The notes under the pieces were generated by a model. The model was not told where the DNA came from. It saw only the letters and a list, made by a program, of their open reading frames with translations, and ran no database searches. Shown piece after piece: positions 47,108 through 55,624 of a stretch of DNA of 64,000 nucleotides. A program made the position numbers and the translations under genes. Positions within the stretch are counted from its first letter, which is position 1; every line of letters begins with the position of its first letter. This stretch comes from Sphingobium sp. (GTDB lineage: Bacteria > Pseudomonadota > Alphaproteobacteria > Sphingomonadales > Sphingomonadaceae). Location: assembly GCA_017745115.1 (NCBI GenBank), contig JAGIAA010000001.1, forward strand, positions 62,001 through 126,000, in the 5' to 3' direction.

Positions 47108-49204
47108 CTATTGGACTCGCGCGGGCACTGGCTGAGCCTTGTCTTGCTGCGTCTTATACGCCTGTGCCTCGCTGATGAAATAGGCCCGGATCGCCTGGAT
47201 TTCGTCCGGCGTCATGACCGACGACCAGCCGACCATGCCGCGTTTGGCGAGGGCGCCCTCGCCCACGATGGCGTTCCACGCCCGGGCATCCCGAAGGGCG
47301 CCGGACGTTCGAATATCAGGGCCGACCGCGCCATTGGCGCCGTGGCAGAACGCGCAGTGCGCCATGAACTGGTAGCGGCCCTGATTCACCAGCGCCGCCG
47401 GCTGCGGATCCGCGGGCGGATTGATCTCGACCCGCCGTATCGGCGGCGCGGGTGGCAATACGCCCTTCCCGCCGAGCTTGAACACCAGCAGGCGGCCGAT
47501 GTTGGGGACGACGTTCATGCCGGCCACGACCGGTTTGGTCGTCCCCGCTCCCGCCAGAACCGCGACATATTGCTCGCCGCCCGCCGTGAAGCTGATCGGC
47601 GCGGCGAGGACGCCGGTCTGTGCGGGGAAGCTCCAGAGCTGCTTGCCGGTGGCACTTTCGAAGGCGGAGAAATTGCCGGCAGGGCTGCCCTGAAACAACA
47701 GGCCGCTCGCGGTCGCCAGCAGGCCGCCGTTGAAACCGCCGGCCTGCCGTATGCGCCAGCGCTCCTTTTGCGCGACGGGATCCCAGGCGATGAGCGCGCC
47801 CGGTGGCCCACTCAGCGCCGCAATCACCTCAGGTCCCGGCACCGGGCCGTTGGGACCACCCAATGCGGACAGATCGATGCCGGTGTTGAAGCCGATCTTC
47901 GCCTGCTTCCAGTTCTTGTCCGGTACATAGGGGAATGCCGAATGTTGCCCCGGGATGAAGACCAGCTTCTGCCGCGGGTCATAGGCCATGGGTTCCCAGT
48001 TGTGCCCGCCCTGCGCGCTCGGCATCACGAACGCCGCCTTGCCGGTCTTGTCGAAGCGCGCCTCGGGATTTTCGATGGGCCGACCGGTCTTGGGATCGAG
48101 GCCCTTGGCCCAGTTTACGGGCACGTAATTGTTGCCCGATATGAACTGGCCGGTGACGCGATCGATCACGTAGAAGAAGCCGTTCTTGGGCGCATGCATG
48201 AGCACCTTGCGCAGCTTGCCGTCGATGGTGAGGTCGGCGAGCATGATGTGCTGGGTCGCGGTATAGTCCCAGGTCTCGCCGGGCGTTTCCTGGAAGTGCC
48301 AGACATATTGACCGGTCTTCGCGCGGATCGCGACGATGGACGAGATGTAGAGATTGTCGCCACCGCCGGGCGAACGGAGCGACTGGTTCCAGAGCGCGCC
48401 ATTGCCGACGCCGATGTAGAGCAGGTCCTGTGCCGGGTCATAAGCCATGGCGTCCCAGACCGTTCCGCCACCCCCGGTTTTCCAATAGTCTCCCTTCCAG
48501 GTGCTTTCCGCTTTCTTGAGATAGGCTTCCCGGTTTTTCCCGGGCGCGTCGGGAACGGTGTAGAAGCGCCAGGCCTGCTTGCCCGTCTGCGCATCATAGG
48601 CTGTGACATAGCCGCGCACGCCCATGTCGGCGCCGGCATTGCCGATGATCACGAGGCCGTTCACGACGCGCGGGGCGCCGGTGATGTTGTACATCTGCGT
48701 CTGATCGACGGTGACGACACTCCAGAGCTGCTTGCCGGTGGCACGGTCGAGCGCGATCAGACGGCCGTCGAAGGTGGCGAGGTAGAGCTTGTCGCCCCAG
48801 GCTGCGAGGCCGCGGCTGAAGGCGTCCCAACTCTTGGCCAGCGTCTCGCCGGGTACCTTGGAGTCATAGTCCCAAAGTAGCTTGCCGGTGACGGCATCAT
48901 AGGCCTTCACCTTCGACCAGGATGTGACGACATAGAGCTTGCCGTCGATGGCGAGCGGCGTGCCTTCCTGCGTCAGGCCGGCACCGACATCGGCCGACCA
49001 GGCAAGGCCGAGCTGGCCGACATTGCCGGTGTTGATGGCATCGAGCGGACTGAAGCGCTGCTCGTCATAGGTCCGCCCATAAGAGAGCCAGTCACCCTGC
49101 GTGCCGGCAGCAATCGACTTGCCGTTGACGCGGATGTCGCCGGGCAAGGCAGCGCTCGCGAGCAACAGCATTGGGACCACAGTCAAGAAACGCGCCTTGC
49201 TCAT
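47108..49204 (-). CDS. PQQ-dependent quinohaemoprotein dehydrogenase lacking the vicinal Cys pair
   Basis: A 698-residue exported dehydrogenase: signal peptide (1-22), eight-bladed PQQ propeller and a C-terminal cytochrome c domain (HCAFCHGANG, about 620). The family oxidises primary alcohols in the periplasm. The usual neighbouring Cys-Cys pair that lies over PQQ is replaced by Ser-Trp at 125-126 (LAKSWDAF; the paralogue upstream has KACCDAV). The catalytic Asp is Asp313 in TWDYTATQ, with Thr at the +2 position, the calcium-type pattern. ATG 49204 is used as it begins the signal peptide. Substrate unknown. Confidence 0.9.
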   Translation of the reverse strand: MSKARFLTVVPMLLLASAALPGDIRVNGKSIAAGTQGDWLSYGRTYDEQRFSPLDAINTGNVGQLGLAWSADVGAGLTQEGTPLAIDGKLYVVTSWSKVKAYDAVTGKLLWDYDSKVPGETLAKSWDAFSRGLAAWGDKLYLATFDGRLIALDRATGKQLWSVVTVDQTQMYNITGAPRVVNGLVIIGNAGADMGVRGYVTAYDAQTGKQAWRFYTVPDAPGKNREAYLKKAESTWKGDYWKTGGGGTVWDAMAYDPAQDLLYIGVGNGALWNQSLRSPGGGDNLYISSIVAIRAKTGQYVWHFQETPGETWDYTATQHIMLADLTIDGKLRKVLMHAPKNGFFYVIDRVTGQFISGNNYVPVNWAKGLDPKTGRPIENPEARFDKTGKAAFVMPSAQGGHNWEPMAYDPRQKLVFIPGQHSAFPYVPDKNWKQAKIGFNTGIDLSALGGPNGPVPGPEVIAALSGPPGALIAWDPVAQKERWRIRQAGGFNGGLLATASGLLFQGSPAGNFSAFESATGKQLWSFPAQTGVLAAPISFTAGGEQYVAVLAGAGTTKPVVAGMNVVPNIGRLLVFKLGGKGVLPPAPPIRRVEINPPADPQPAALVNQGRYQFMAHCAFCHGANGAVGPDIRTSGALRDARAWNAIVGEGALAKRGMVGWSSVMTPDEIQAIRAYFISEAQAYKTQQDKAQPVPARVQ

Positions 49205-49250
49205 ATCATCTCTCGTTTCGTTCTTCGCACAGATAGGCTGCCACTGCCCG

Positions 49251-51365
49251 TCAGCGCGGGGACAGCGGCTTGGGCCCGATCGTTTTGTCCTGGTTCGCGC
49301 GGTGTACGACATAGGCTCGGACCGTGTCGATGTCGGCGGGGCTCATCACCTTCGACCAGCTCACCATGCCATTGGCCGCGAGCGCGCCGTCATGGACGAT
49401 CGCCTGCCACACTGCGGGGTCGCCCAATGCGGTCGAATGGCGCAGGTCCGGCGTCAAGCCGCCGGCAATCGCCGCGTCGCCATGGCAGGCACCGCAATAG
49501 CGTTGATACCGTCCTTCGCCGGCGGTCAGTTGCTGGGGCGTACCGAAATTGGGCGGCGGATCGAGCACGAGATCGGCCGAGCGCGGCGGTGCCGGCAACT
49601 TGGCCGCGCCGCCCAGCTTGAAGACGAGCAGGCGGGAGATGTTCTGCGTGGCGCCGCTCTTGCGCGAGAGCAGCCCAGGCGCCAGCGCCCACACGCCGCC
49701 CCATCCCGCCATGACCGCGACATATTGCTCGCCCTTGGCCCGGTAGGTCATCGCCGGCGCGATCACGCCGGTCTGCGCCGGGAACGACCAGAGCTTCTTG
49801 CCGTCCGTCGCATTATAGGCCTGCACGAAGCCGTCGGCCGAACCCTGCACGACAATGTTGCCGGCGGTGGCGAGCGTACCGCCATTCCACGGCCCGACAT
49901 AAGGCACGCGCCACGCGGCCTTCTGCTTCACCGGGTCCCATGCCAGCAATTCGCCAGTGACAGACGCCATCAGTCCCTTGCGGATCGCGGCATCGGCCGG
50001 CGTCGCGACCTTGTTGCCGTCCTGCGCATTGTTCATGCCCATCGGCTCGGGTTTCCAGTCCTTGCCGGTGGCGGCATAGGGGAAGCCCGCGAGGTTGACC
50101 GGGATGTAAACGAGGCCAGTCTTTGGGCTGAACGACATGGCATGCCAGCTATGCGCGCCGCCCGCGCCGGGCAGCCCGACGAAGAGTTTGCCGGTCTTCT
50201 CGTAATGCGCCTCGGGATTGACGATCGGCCGCCCCTTGGCGTCGAGGCCGCTCGCCCAGTTCATGGCTGTGAAGGCCTTGCCCGAGAGATATTCGCCGGT
50301 CTTGGCATCGAGCACGTAGAAGAAGCCGTTCTTGGGCGCATGCATCACGACGCGGCGATCCTTGCCGCCGATCTTGAGGTCGGCGACCATGATCTGCGCA
50401 TCGCTGTCGAAGTCCCAGCGGTCCTGCGGCGTTTCCTGGAAGTGCCAGGCATATTTGCCGGTCTCCGGGTCGACCGCGACGATGGAGGCCGCAAAGAGAT
50501 TGTCACCAGCGTTGGGATCGCGCTCTGCGATGTTCCACGGCTCGCCATTGCCGGTGCCGAAATAGAGCAGCCCGGTATTGGGATCGTAGGTGATCGAATC
50601 CCACACTGTGCCGCCACCGCCCAGCCGCCAGTAATTGCCGGACCAGGTCTTGGCAGCCATGGCCATGGCTTCGTTCTCGAATGGCTTGGATGGATCGCCT
50701 GGCACAGTGAAGAAGCGCCAGGCCTCCTTGCCGGTCTCCACATCGAAGGCCGCGACGAAACCGCGCACGTCATATTCCGCGCCGCCGCTGCCGATGATCA
50801 CCTTGCCCTTCACCACGCGCGGAGCGCCGGTAATCGTCACATGGCTGTCAGCCGGCGCGACACGCGTCTCCCACAACACCTTGCCCGTCTTGCGGTCGAG
50901 CGCGACGAGACGGGCGTCGAGCGTCGCGACGAAAAGCGTGTCGCCCCAAGCCGCAAGGCCGCGATTGACGGCATCGCAGCAGGCCTTGACGACGGTTTCG
51001 CGCGGCACCTTGGGATCATAGGCCCAGAGCGGCTTTCCGGTAGCGCCGTCATAGGCCTTGACCATGGACCAGGCCGTCGTCGTGTAGAGCATGCCGTCGA
51101 TCGCGAGCGGCGTCGCCTCTTGCCCCCGCGCGCTGTCCAGGTCCGCATACCAGGCAAGGCCGAGATCCTTGGCGTTACCGTCGTTGATCTGGTCGAGCGG
51201 TGAGAAGCGCTGCTCGTCATAGGTGCGGCCGTAACTCAGCCAGTCGCCATCGGTGCCCGCCGCGATCGTCTCGCCGTCGACCTTGGTTGCGCCGCCAATT
51301 CCGAGCTGGTTGCAGGCCGCAAGCAGGGCCAAGGGCGCGATCGCCCAGAGATGCAAAGCCTTCAT
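49251..51365 (-). CDS. PQQ-dependent quinohaemoprotein dehydrogenase, lipoprotein
   Basis: A 704-residue PQQ dehydrogenase with a lipoprotein signal (LLAAC, Cys18), propeller domain and C-terminal cytochrome c (CGACHGDA). It keeps the vicinal disulfide Cys129-Cys130 and has the catalytic Asp318 in RWDFDSD with a second Asp320 at +2, the residue that in lanthanide-dependent alcohol dehydrogenases coordinates the metal. GGGGAGAGAG precedes ATG 51365. It lies 46 bases upstream of the second PQQ gene; the two share roughly the same plan but differ at key sites. Confidence 0.9.
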   Translation of the reverse strand: MKALHLWAIAPLALLAACNQLGIGGATKVDGETIAAGTDGDWLSYGRTYDEQRFSPLDQINDGNAKDLGLAWYADLDSARGQEATPLAIDGMLYTTTAWSMVKAYDGATGKPLWAYDPKVPRETVVKACCDAVNRGLAAWGDTLFVATLDARLVALDRKTGKVLWETRVAPADSHVTITGAPRVVKGKVIIGSGGAEYDVRGFVAAFDVETGKEAWRFFTVPGDPSKPFENEAMAMAAKTWSGNYWRLGGGGTVWDSITYDPNTGLLYFGTGNGEPWNIAERDPNAGDNLFAASIVAVDPETGKYAWHFQETPQDRWDFDSDAQIMVADLKIGGKDRRVVMHAPKNGFFYVLDAKTGEYLSGKAFTAMNWASGLDAKGRPIVNPEAHYEKTGKLFVGLPGAGGAHSWHAMSFSPKTGLVYIPVNLAGFPYAATGKDWKPEPMGMNNAQDGNKVATPADAAIRKGLMASVTGELLAWDPVKQKAAWRVPYVGPWNGGTLATAGNIVVQGSADGFVQAYNATDGKKLWSFPAQTGVIAPAMTYRAKGEQYVAVMAGWGGVWALAPGLLSRKSGATQNISRLLVFKLGGAAKLPAPPRSADLVLDPPPNFGTPQQLTAGEGRYQRYCGACHGDAAIAGGLTPDLRHSTALGDPAVWQAIVHDGALAANGMVSWSKVMSPADIDTVRAYVVHRANQDKTIGPKPLSPR

Positions 51366-51396
51366 TCTCTCTCCCCTACCCGCTTCGTTCTGCCTC

Positions 51397-51468
51397 GTGT
51401 TCCTGCGAAGGCAGAACCCAGGACCAGATGCGCTATGGCTACCCTGGGCTCTGCCTGCGCAGGAGCAC
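51397..51468. repeat. Dispersed inverted-repeat element, family C (copy 2)
   Basis: Arms 51397-51422 and 51443-51468 form an inverted repeat with three mismatches over 26 bases (core TTCCTGCG.AGGCAGA.CCCAGG). It lies between the acyl-CoA ligase stop and the PQQ dehydrogenase start inside the operon. It resembles 42935-43022. Confidence 0.78.
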
Positions 51469-51475
51469 TGGCTGA

Positions 51476-53032
51476 CTAATTCACCATTCGCGCCGCATCG
51501 CCCCAATAGGGCGCCCGCAATGCCTTCTTGTCCATCTTGCCGGCAGCCGTACGCGGGATCGCCTCTACGAATTCCACGGACTTGGGCGCCTGCACGCTGC
51601 CCAGTCTTGCCTTGGCATGCGCGATGATCGTCGCTTCGTCGATGTCGCCATGCTTCACGACGACGGCATGCACCTGCTCGCCCCATTTTTCATGGGGAAC
51701 GCCGATGATGGCAGCTTCCACCACGGCATCGAGCTCCATGATCGCGCCCTCGACCTCGGCGGAATAGACGTTGAAGCCGCCGGACACGACCATGTCCTTC
51801 TTGCGGTCGACGATGTAATAATAGCCATGCTCGTCGCGCCGGCCGACGTCGCCGGTATGATGCCAGCCATGGAGCGTGGCCTCGGCAGTCGCTTCCGCCA
51901 TCTCGAAATAGCCGCCGCCGACGATCCCGCCCCGCGCGACGATCTCGCCGACCTCGCCGGTGGGCAGGATATTGCCGTCATCGTCCATCAGCTCGACGCG
52001 GACCGAGTAGCTCGCCTTGCCGCAGCTTGCCAGCCGCTCGGGATGCTCGCCGCGCGCCGCTGCAGTCACTTCATGCGGCGGCAGCCAGGTCGCGATCATG
52101 TGGCATTCGGTCTGGCCGTAGCTCTGGCACATACACGGCCCGAAAATCTCGACCGCCTGCCGCAGCTTGTCCGGCGAGACGGGTGATCCGGCCAGCAGGA
52201 AATAGCGCAGGCTGGAATAGTCATAGTCCCGCACATTGGGGTGAGCGAGCATCGTATAGAGTGCGGTGGGCGGCAGGAACATGTGCGTGACGCGGTCGCG
52301 CTGGATCGCCCGCATCACATCTTCGGCATCGAAGCCGGGCAGCACCGAGATGGTCGCGCCCATCGCCACCGCCGCCATGGCGACCGGACCGGCGGCATGG
52401 GTGAGCGGCGCGCAAGCGAGACAAACCGGGTTCTCGGCCGGCATCAAATTGCCGATCGTCTCCATGAGCGCCCCCCAGCTGCGGTTCATGATCCGCACGC
52501 CCTTGGCCGGCCCGGTCGTGCCGCCGGTTGCGATGATGGCGGTCAGTTCGTCGGGATTGCCGACAGGATCGCCAAGGTCGGGCGCATCCGGGGCGCCTTC
52601 GGGCAACATGAACGCGTCGAGCGACGGATTGTCGCCATCGGCCGCATCGAGGCAGATGAGCTTGCGAATGCTCGGCACCTCGCGCTGGACGCGGCGGGCA
52701 TCTTCAGCAAGGCTCGAATGATAGAAGAGCCAGCCTGCGCGGACATAGCTCAGATAGGCGATGTTGGCGTCGAGCGCGTTTCGCGTATTGACGGGGATCC
52801 ACACCGCCCCTGCCCGCCACAGGCCCAGCAATGCCGTCAGGATGGCGCCATGATTGGGCGACATGATCGCCACCGGCTCCTGATGCTTCAGGCCGCCGGC
52901 ATGCATGGCTCCGGCAAGCCGATGCGACAGGACATGCATCTCGCCATAACTGTAGCGGGTCCCGCCCGCGATCAGGATGTCGCGATCAGGTGCCAGGCGC
53001 ACCATCTTGTCGAAATAGTCGATGGAACGCAT
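51476..53032 (-). CDS. AMP-forming acyl-CoA synthetase
   Basis: A 518-residue adenylate-forming enzyme. The ATP motif is IIATGGTTGPAKGVRI near residue 167, then YGQTECHMIA near 300, the GWHHTGDVGRRDEHGYYYIVDRKKD hinge near 392 and the catalytic Lys in RTAAGKMDKKAL at the C terminus. Such enzymes activate aromatic or fatty acids with CoA. In this operon it would act after side-chain oxidation to an acid, for example a cinnamic or phenylpropanoic acid. The flavoprotein, cytochrome and Tat genes are immediately upstream. Confidence 0.9.
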   Translation of the reverse strand: MRSIDYFDKMVRLAPDRDILIAGGTRYSYGEMHVLSHRLAGAMHAGGLKHQEPVAIMSPNHGAILTALLGLWRAGAVWIPVNTRNALDANIAYLSYVRAGWLFYHSSLAEDARRVQREVPSIRKLICLDAADGDNPSLDAFMLPEGAPDAPDLGDPVGNPDELTAIIATGGTTGPAKGVRIMNRSWGALMETIGNLMPAENPVCLACAPLTHAAGPVAMAAVAMGATISVLPGFDAEDVMRAIQRDRVTHMFLPPTALYTMLAHPNVRDYDYSSLRYFLLAGSPVSPDKLRQAVEIFGPCMCQSYGQTECHMIATWLPPHEVTAAARGEHPERLASCGKASYSVRVELMDDDGNILPTGEVGEIVARGGIVGGGYFEMAEATAEATLHGWHHTGDVGRRDEHGYYYIVDRKKDMVVSGGFNVYSAEVEGAIMELDAVVEAAIIGVPHEKWGEQVHAVVVKHGDIDEATIIAHAKARLGSVQAPKSVEFVEAIPRTAAGKMDKKALRAPYWGDAARMVN

Positions 53033-53050
53033 GGCCGCCTCAGATCGATG

Positions 53051-53413
53051 TCAGGACATCGACCATATGACGAGGCCGGTGCGCCGGTCCAGCACCTCGG
53101 AGACAAGGCGCAGGCCCTTCTCCTCCAGCCAGCCGCGCGCGGTCACATAGGCGTTCCAGCTGGTATAGCCGGCAACCGGTGCGCCTTTGGCCAATGTCCG
53201 CAGACCCCGCCAGTTGGTACGCGCCTCGTCGGCAAGGTCGATCCGGCGTGCGGCAGCAGTACCTTTCGCGAACGCGCGGCTTGCGGGGCGCGCCCCGTCG
53301 AAGACCACAATCCGCGAATTGTCGCCGCGCGGCACGATGCGACCCAGGCCGGCGGCCCCTGCTGCACCGACCAGCGCCACGCCGCCCAACATCTGCCGTC
53401 GGGAAACGCTCAC
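53051..53413 (-). CDS. Small Tat-exported protein of unknown function
   Basis: A 120-residue protein with a twin-arginine signal (VSRRQMLGG, residues 3-11) and a hydrophobic stretch to about residue 25. The mature part has no cofactor motif (no Cys except none visible; several Trp and Arg). It overlaps the cytochrome gene by four bases, and so belongs to the flavoprotein-cytochrome unit. Because the flavoprotein at 53850-55427 has no signal of its own, this protein may escort it through the Tat system; that is inference only. Confidence 0.72.
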   Translation of the reverse strand: MSVSRRQMLGGVALVGAAGAAGLGRIVPRGDNSRIVVFDGARPASRAFAKGTAAARRIDLADEARTNWRGLRTLAKGAPVAGYTSWNAYVTARGWLEEKGLRLVSEVLDRRTGLVIWSMS

Positions 53414-53853
53414 TTGCCCTTCCCCAGATAGGCCGCGATCTTGTCGAGCTCCGCATCGGTCACGTCGACCTTGGTCTGGCGCGGCATGGCGCCCTTTCCG
53501 TTGCGGGCAACCGCCTTCACATAATCAGCAGTCAGATCGGTGCGGTCGGCGAGCAGCGGCACCGGCTTCTGTTTAGCGGCAACCTGGCGCGCGGTGATCA
53601 GGTTGGTGCCCATGCCGAACGTCAGATGGCAGGCGCCGCAGCGATGCGAGAACAAAGTCGCGCCATCCGATGACGGCGCCAGGCGATCCTTGTCCGCCAC
53701 CTCGGCGCGCATTTGATAGGGCGGCAGCGGCGGCGGCCCGCCTGCCGGCGGCCCCTGCTGTGCCTTGTCATCGCCCTTCTTGACGAGGTTGCACGCGGAA
53801 AGCGAAACGACGGCGGTCAGCGCGACTGCGCTCAGGATCAGGGCGCGCTTCAT
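53410..53853 (-). CDS. Lipoprotein cytochrome c, partner of the flavoprotein
   Basis: A 147-residue protein with a lipoprotein signal (SLSAC, Cys21), a Pro/Gly-rich linker (residues 36-48) and one haem c site RCGACHLTFG (CxxCH), with a Met ligand in GKGAMPRQT. It overlaps both neighbours by four bases. In p-cresol methylhydroxylase and eugenol hydroxylase a small cytochrome c takes electrons from the FAD subunit; this is the likely role here. Confidence 0.88.
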   Translation of the reverse strand: MKRALILSAVALTAVVSLSACNLVKKGDDKAQQGPPAGGPPPLPPYQMRAEVADKDRLAPSSDGATLFSHRCGACHLTFGMGTNLITARQVAAKQKPVPLLADRTDLTADYVKAVARNGKGAMPRQTKVDVTDAELDKIAAYLGKGK

Positions 53854-55427
53854 GCGAGGTTCTTTCCACGCTGGCTGGCATAAGCGGTGGGCCAGATGCC
53901 CTGCTTGCCGGGTGAGAGAATGCCGTTCGGGTCGAGCGCGTCCTTCACCTTCTCGGTCATGTTGCGGAACGCATGATTGTTGAAATCATAGGTGTCCATT
54001 ACCGCGTCCATCCAGCCCAGATGCGTCCGATATTCGCCATAGCCCGCGGCCTTGGCGTCGGCGATCAGGGCGTTGAAGAGCTTCTTCATCGTCTCGATCT
54101 GTCCGGGCTGGTCGCGATCGTACATGAGCATGTTGACGTTGTTGCAGAAACGGCCGCCGATGGTGAAGCTCGCATAGAAGTCGACGTCGTGATCGGTGAT
54201 GATCTGCCGGCTGCGCTTCATCTGCGCGAGCACCGCATCGCCCGTTGCCGGCACCACTGGCGAAAAGCCGAGATGTGCGCTGCGTCCGCCGACCCAATCG
54301 CCCATCTGCAACGGCACCGAGGACGGGACACCCAGCGTCGTATCCATGACGTTGGTCGGATCGCCCTGATGCCACCAATGCTCCGCCGGCGGCATGTCGA
54401 GATGCTTCTTGAAGGCCGCCTTCACGACCTCTGCCTGCGCCTTGACCACACCCTCATTGCCATAGAGCCGCAGGGCAACCTGCCAGTAGCCGAGCTTGTG
54501 CTCCTTGAGCAGCTCCTTGACGCGCCATTCGGGGATGGCGCTCGGCTTGTCCCAGAAGTCCTTGCGCTGCCCCTTGATGACCATCTTGCCGAGCCAGCTG
54601 GGGATGAAGATCGACTGGTTGACCACACCGCTCAGCTTGAGCGGAGTCAGCGTGTCGATCACCCAGCCGATATCCTCGGCCTCGGGGATGTCGAACACCA
54701 GTTCCAGCGAGGTCTCCGGCTCGGGCATGATCCACATGCCCGCCTTGGTGACGATGCCCAGGTTCGACTGCGAGAACATGAGGTCCCAGGTCGGACCGTA
54801 GCCGAACGGGAAGAGGTTCCAGGCCTTGTTGTTCTCCATGGCGCCCAGGCCCGTACGGACGAGGTCGCCATTGCCGAGCACCACTTCGAAGCCGCAGAGG
54901 TTCTTGGCGTGGAGGCCGTAAGGCGTGTAGCCGATGCCGTGGTCGAGTGCGTTGCCGAGCACAGAACCCCAGCCATTGCCCGGGACCGACATCATCAGCG
55001 GCATCTTCTTGCGCTGGATTTCTTCGTAGAGGTCGATGAAGCCGACGCCCGGCTCGATCACGCAATAGCCGAGCACCGGATCGAGCTCGAGGATCTTGTT
55101 CATCCGACCAAGGTCGAGGACCATGCAGCCCGGCATACGCGGTGCGGCCGTGCCGTAACCCAGGTTCTTGCCCCGCGAGACCGTCCACAAGGGCAGCTTG
55201 TACTGATTGGCGATCTTGACGATGTCCTGGACCTGCTTGGCCTCGGAGGGCGCGACGGCGCCGGACGCACCCCACAGCGTCTCCGGTCCGGGCGCGTAAA
55301 TGTCGGCATAGGCGTCGCGATCTTCGTCGCTCGTCATGACCCAGCCGGCGCCGACGACGCCCTGGAGAGCCTTCACCGCCGCGTCGAAATTCTGCGGAGA
55401 CAGGCCCGGCGGCAATGTGAGCTTCAT
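53850..55427 (-). CDS. VAO/p-cresol-methylhydroxylase-type FAD oxidoreductase
   Basis: A 525-residue flavoprotein of the vanillyl-alcohol-oxidase family, which oxidises the benzylic or allylic carbon of 4-alkylphenols. FAD domain motifs are WTVSRGKNLGYG near residue 81 and VPGNGWGSVLGNALDHGIGYTPYG near 148-171. His385 (GGRSAHLGFSP) falls where VAO His422 carries covalent FAD; Tyr466-Arg467 (GEYRTHL) match VAO Tyr503-Arg504. At the VAO Asp170 position I read Leu172 (YGLH), which is unusual. No signal peptide. The overlapping cytochrome gene suggests a dehydrogenase rather than an oxidase. The alignment is by eye from memory. Confidence 0.88.
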   Translation of the reverse strand: MKLTLPPGLSPQNFDAAVKALQGVVGAGWVMTSDEDRDAYADIYAPGPETLWGASGAVAPSEAKQVQDIVKIANQYKLPLWTVSRGKNLGYGTAAPRMPGCMVLDLGRMNKILELDPVLGYCVIEPGVGFIDLYEEIQRKKMPLMMSVPGNGWGSVLGNALDHGIGYTPYGLHAKNLCGFEVVLGNGDLVRTGLGAMENNKAWNLFPFGYGPTWDLMFSQSNLGIVTKAGMWIMPEPETSLELVFDIPEAEDIGWVIDTLTPLKLSGVVNQSIFIPSWLGKMVIKGQRKDFWDKPSAIPEWRVKELLKEHKLGYWQVALRLYGNEGVVKAQAEVVKAAFKKHLDMPPAEHWWHQGDPTNVMDTTLGVPSSVPLQMGDWVGGRSAHLGFSPVVPATGDAVLAQMKRSRQIITDHDVDFYASFTIGGRFCNNVNMLMYDRDQPGQIETMKKLFNALIADAKAAGYGEYRTHLGWMDAVMDTYDFNNHAFRNMTEKVKDALDPNGILSPGKQGIWPTAYASQRGKNLA

Positions 55428-55573
55428 GCTATCCTCTCCGATTTCAAACGATCGTCCGAATCTCGCTGCCCGGAACCCAGCACAAAATCAACCCGGAACC
55501 GTGCTTCGCATTTGATGCGGCGGAGAGGCTCGCGCCCTCGCCTCTGAATCATATGGATTCTTTGCTCGAGAGA

Positions 55574-55601
55574 AAGGGCGACCGTCGGAACGGCCGCCCT
55601 T
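55574..55601 (-). terminator. Terminator of the TonB receptor gene
   Basis: AAGGGCGACCG and CGGCCGCCCTT form an 11-pair stem (one wobble in the minus-strand RNA) with a six-base loop, followed by TTTCTCTC on the minus strand, just after the receptor stop. A convincing intrinsic terminator. Confidence 0.75.
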
Positions 55602-55624
55602 CCATGTCGCCTTTGAAACGCCGG

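Noticed and set aside
47108..51365. Tandem PQQ genes as methanol dehydrogenase MxaF/XoxF
   Set aside because: Both carry a fused cytochrome c domain, so they are quinohaemoprotein alcohol dehydrogenases; no mxa or xox partner genes are present.
53850..55427. First thought that the VAO-like flavoprotein lacks a residue for covalent FAD because of Asn429-Asn430
   Set aside because: Counting back from Tyr466-Arg467 shows that the VAO FAD-linking His422 corresponds to His385, which is present. Only the other differences are reported.
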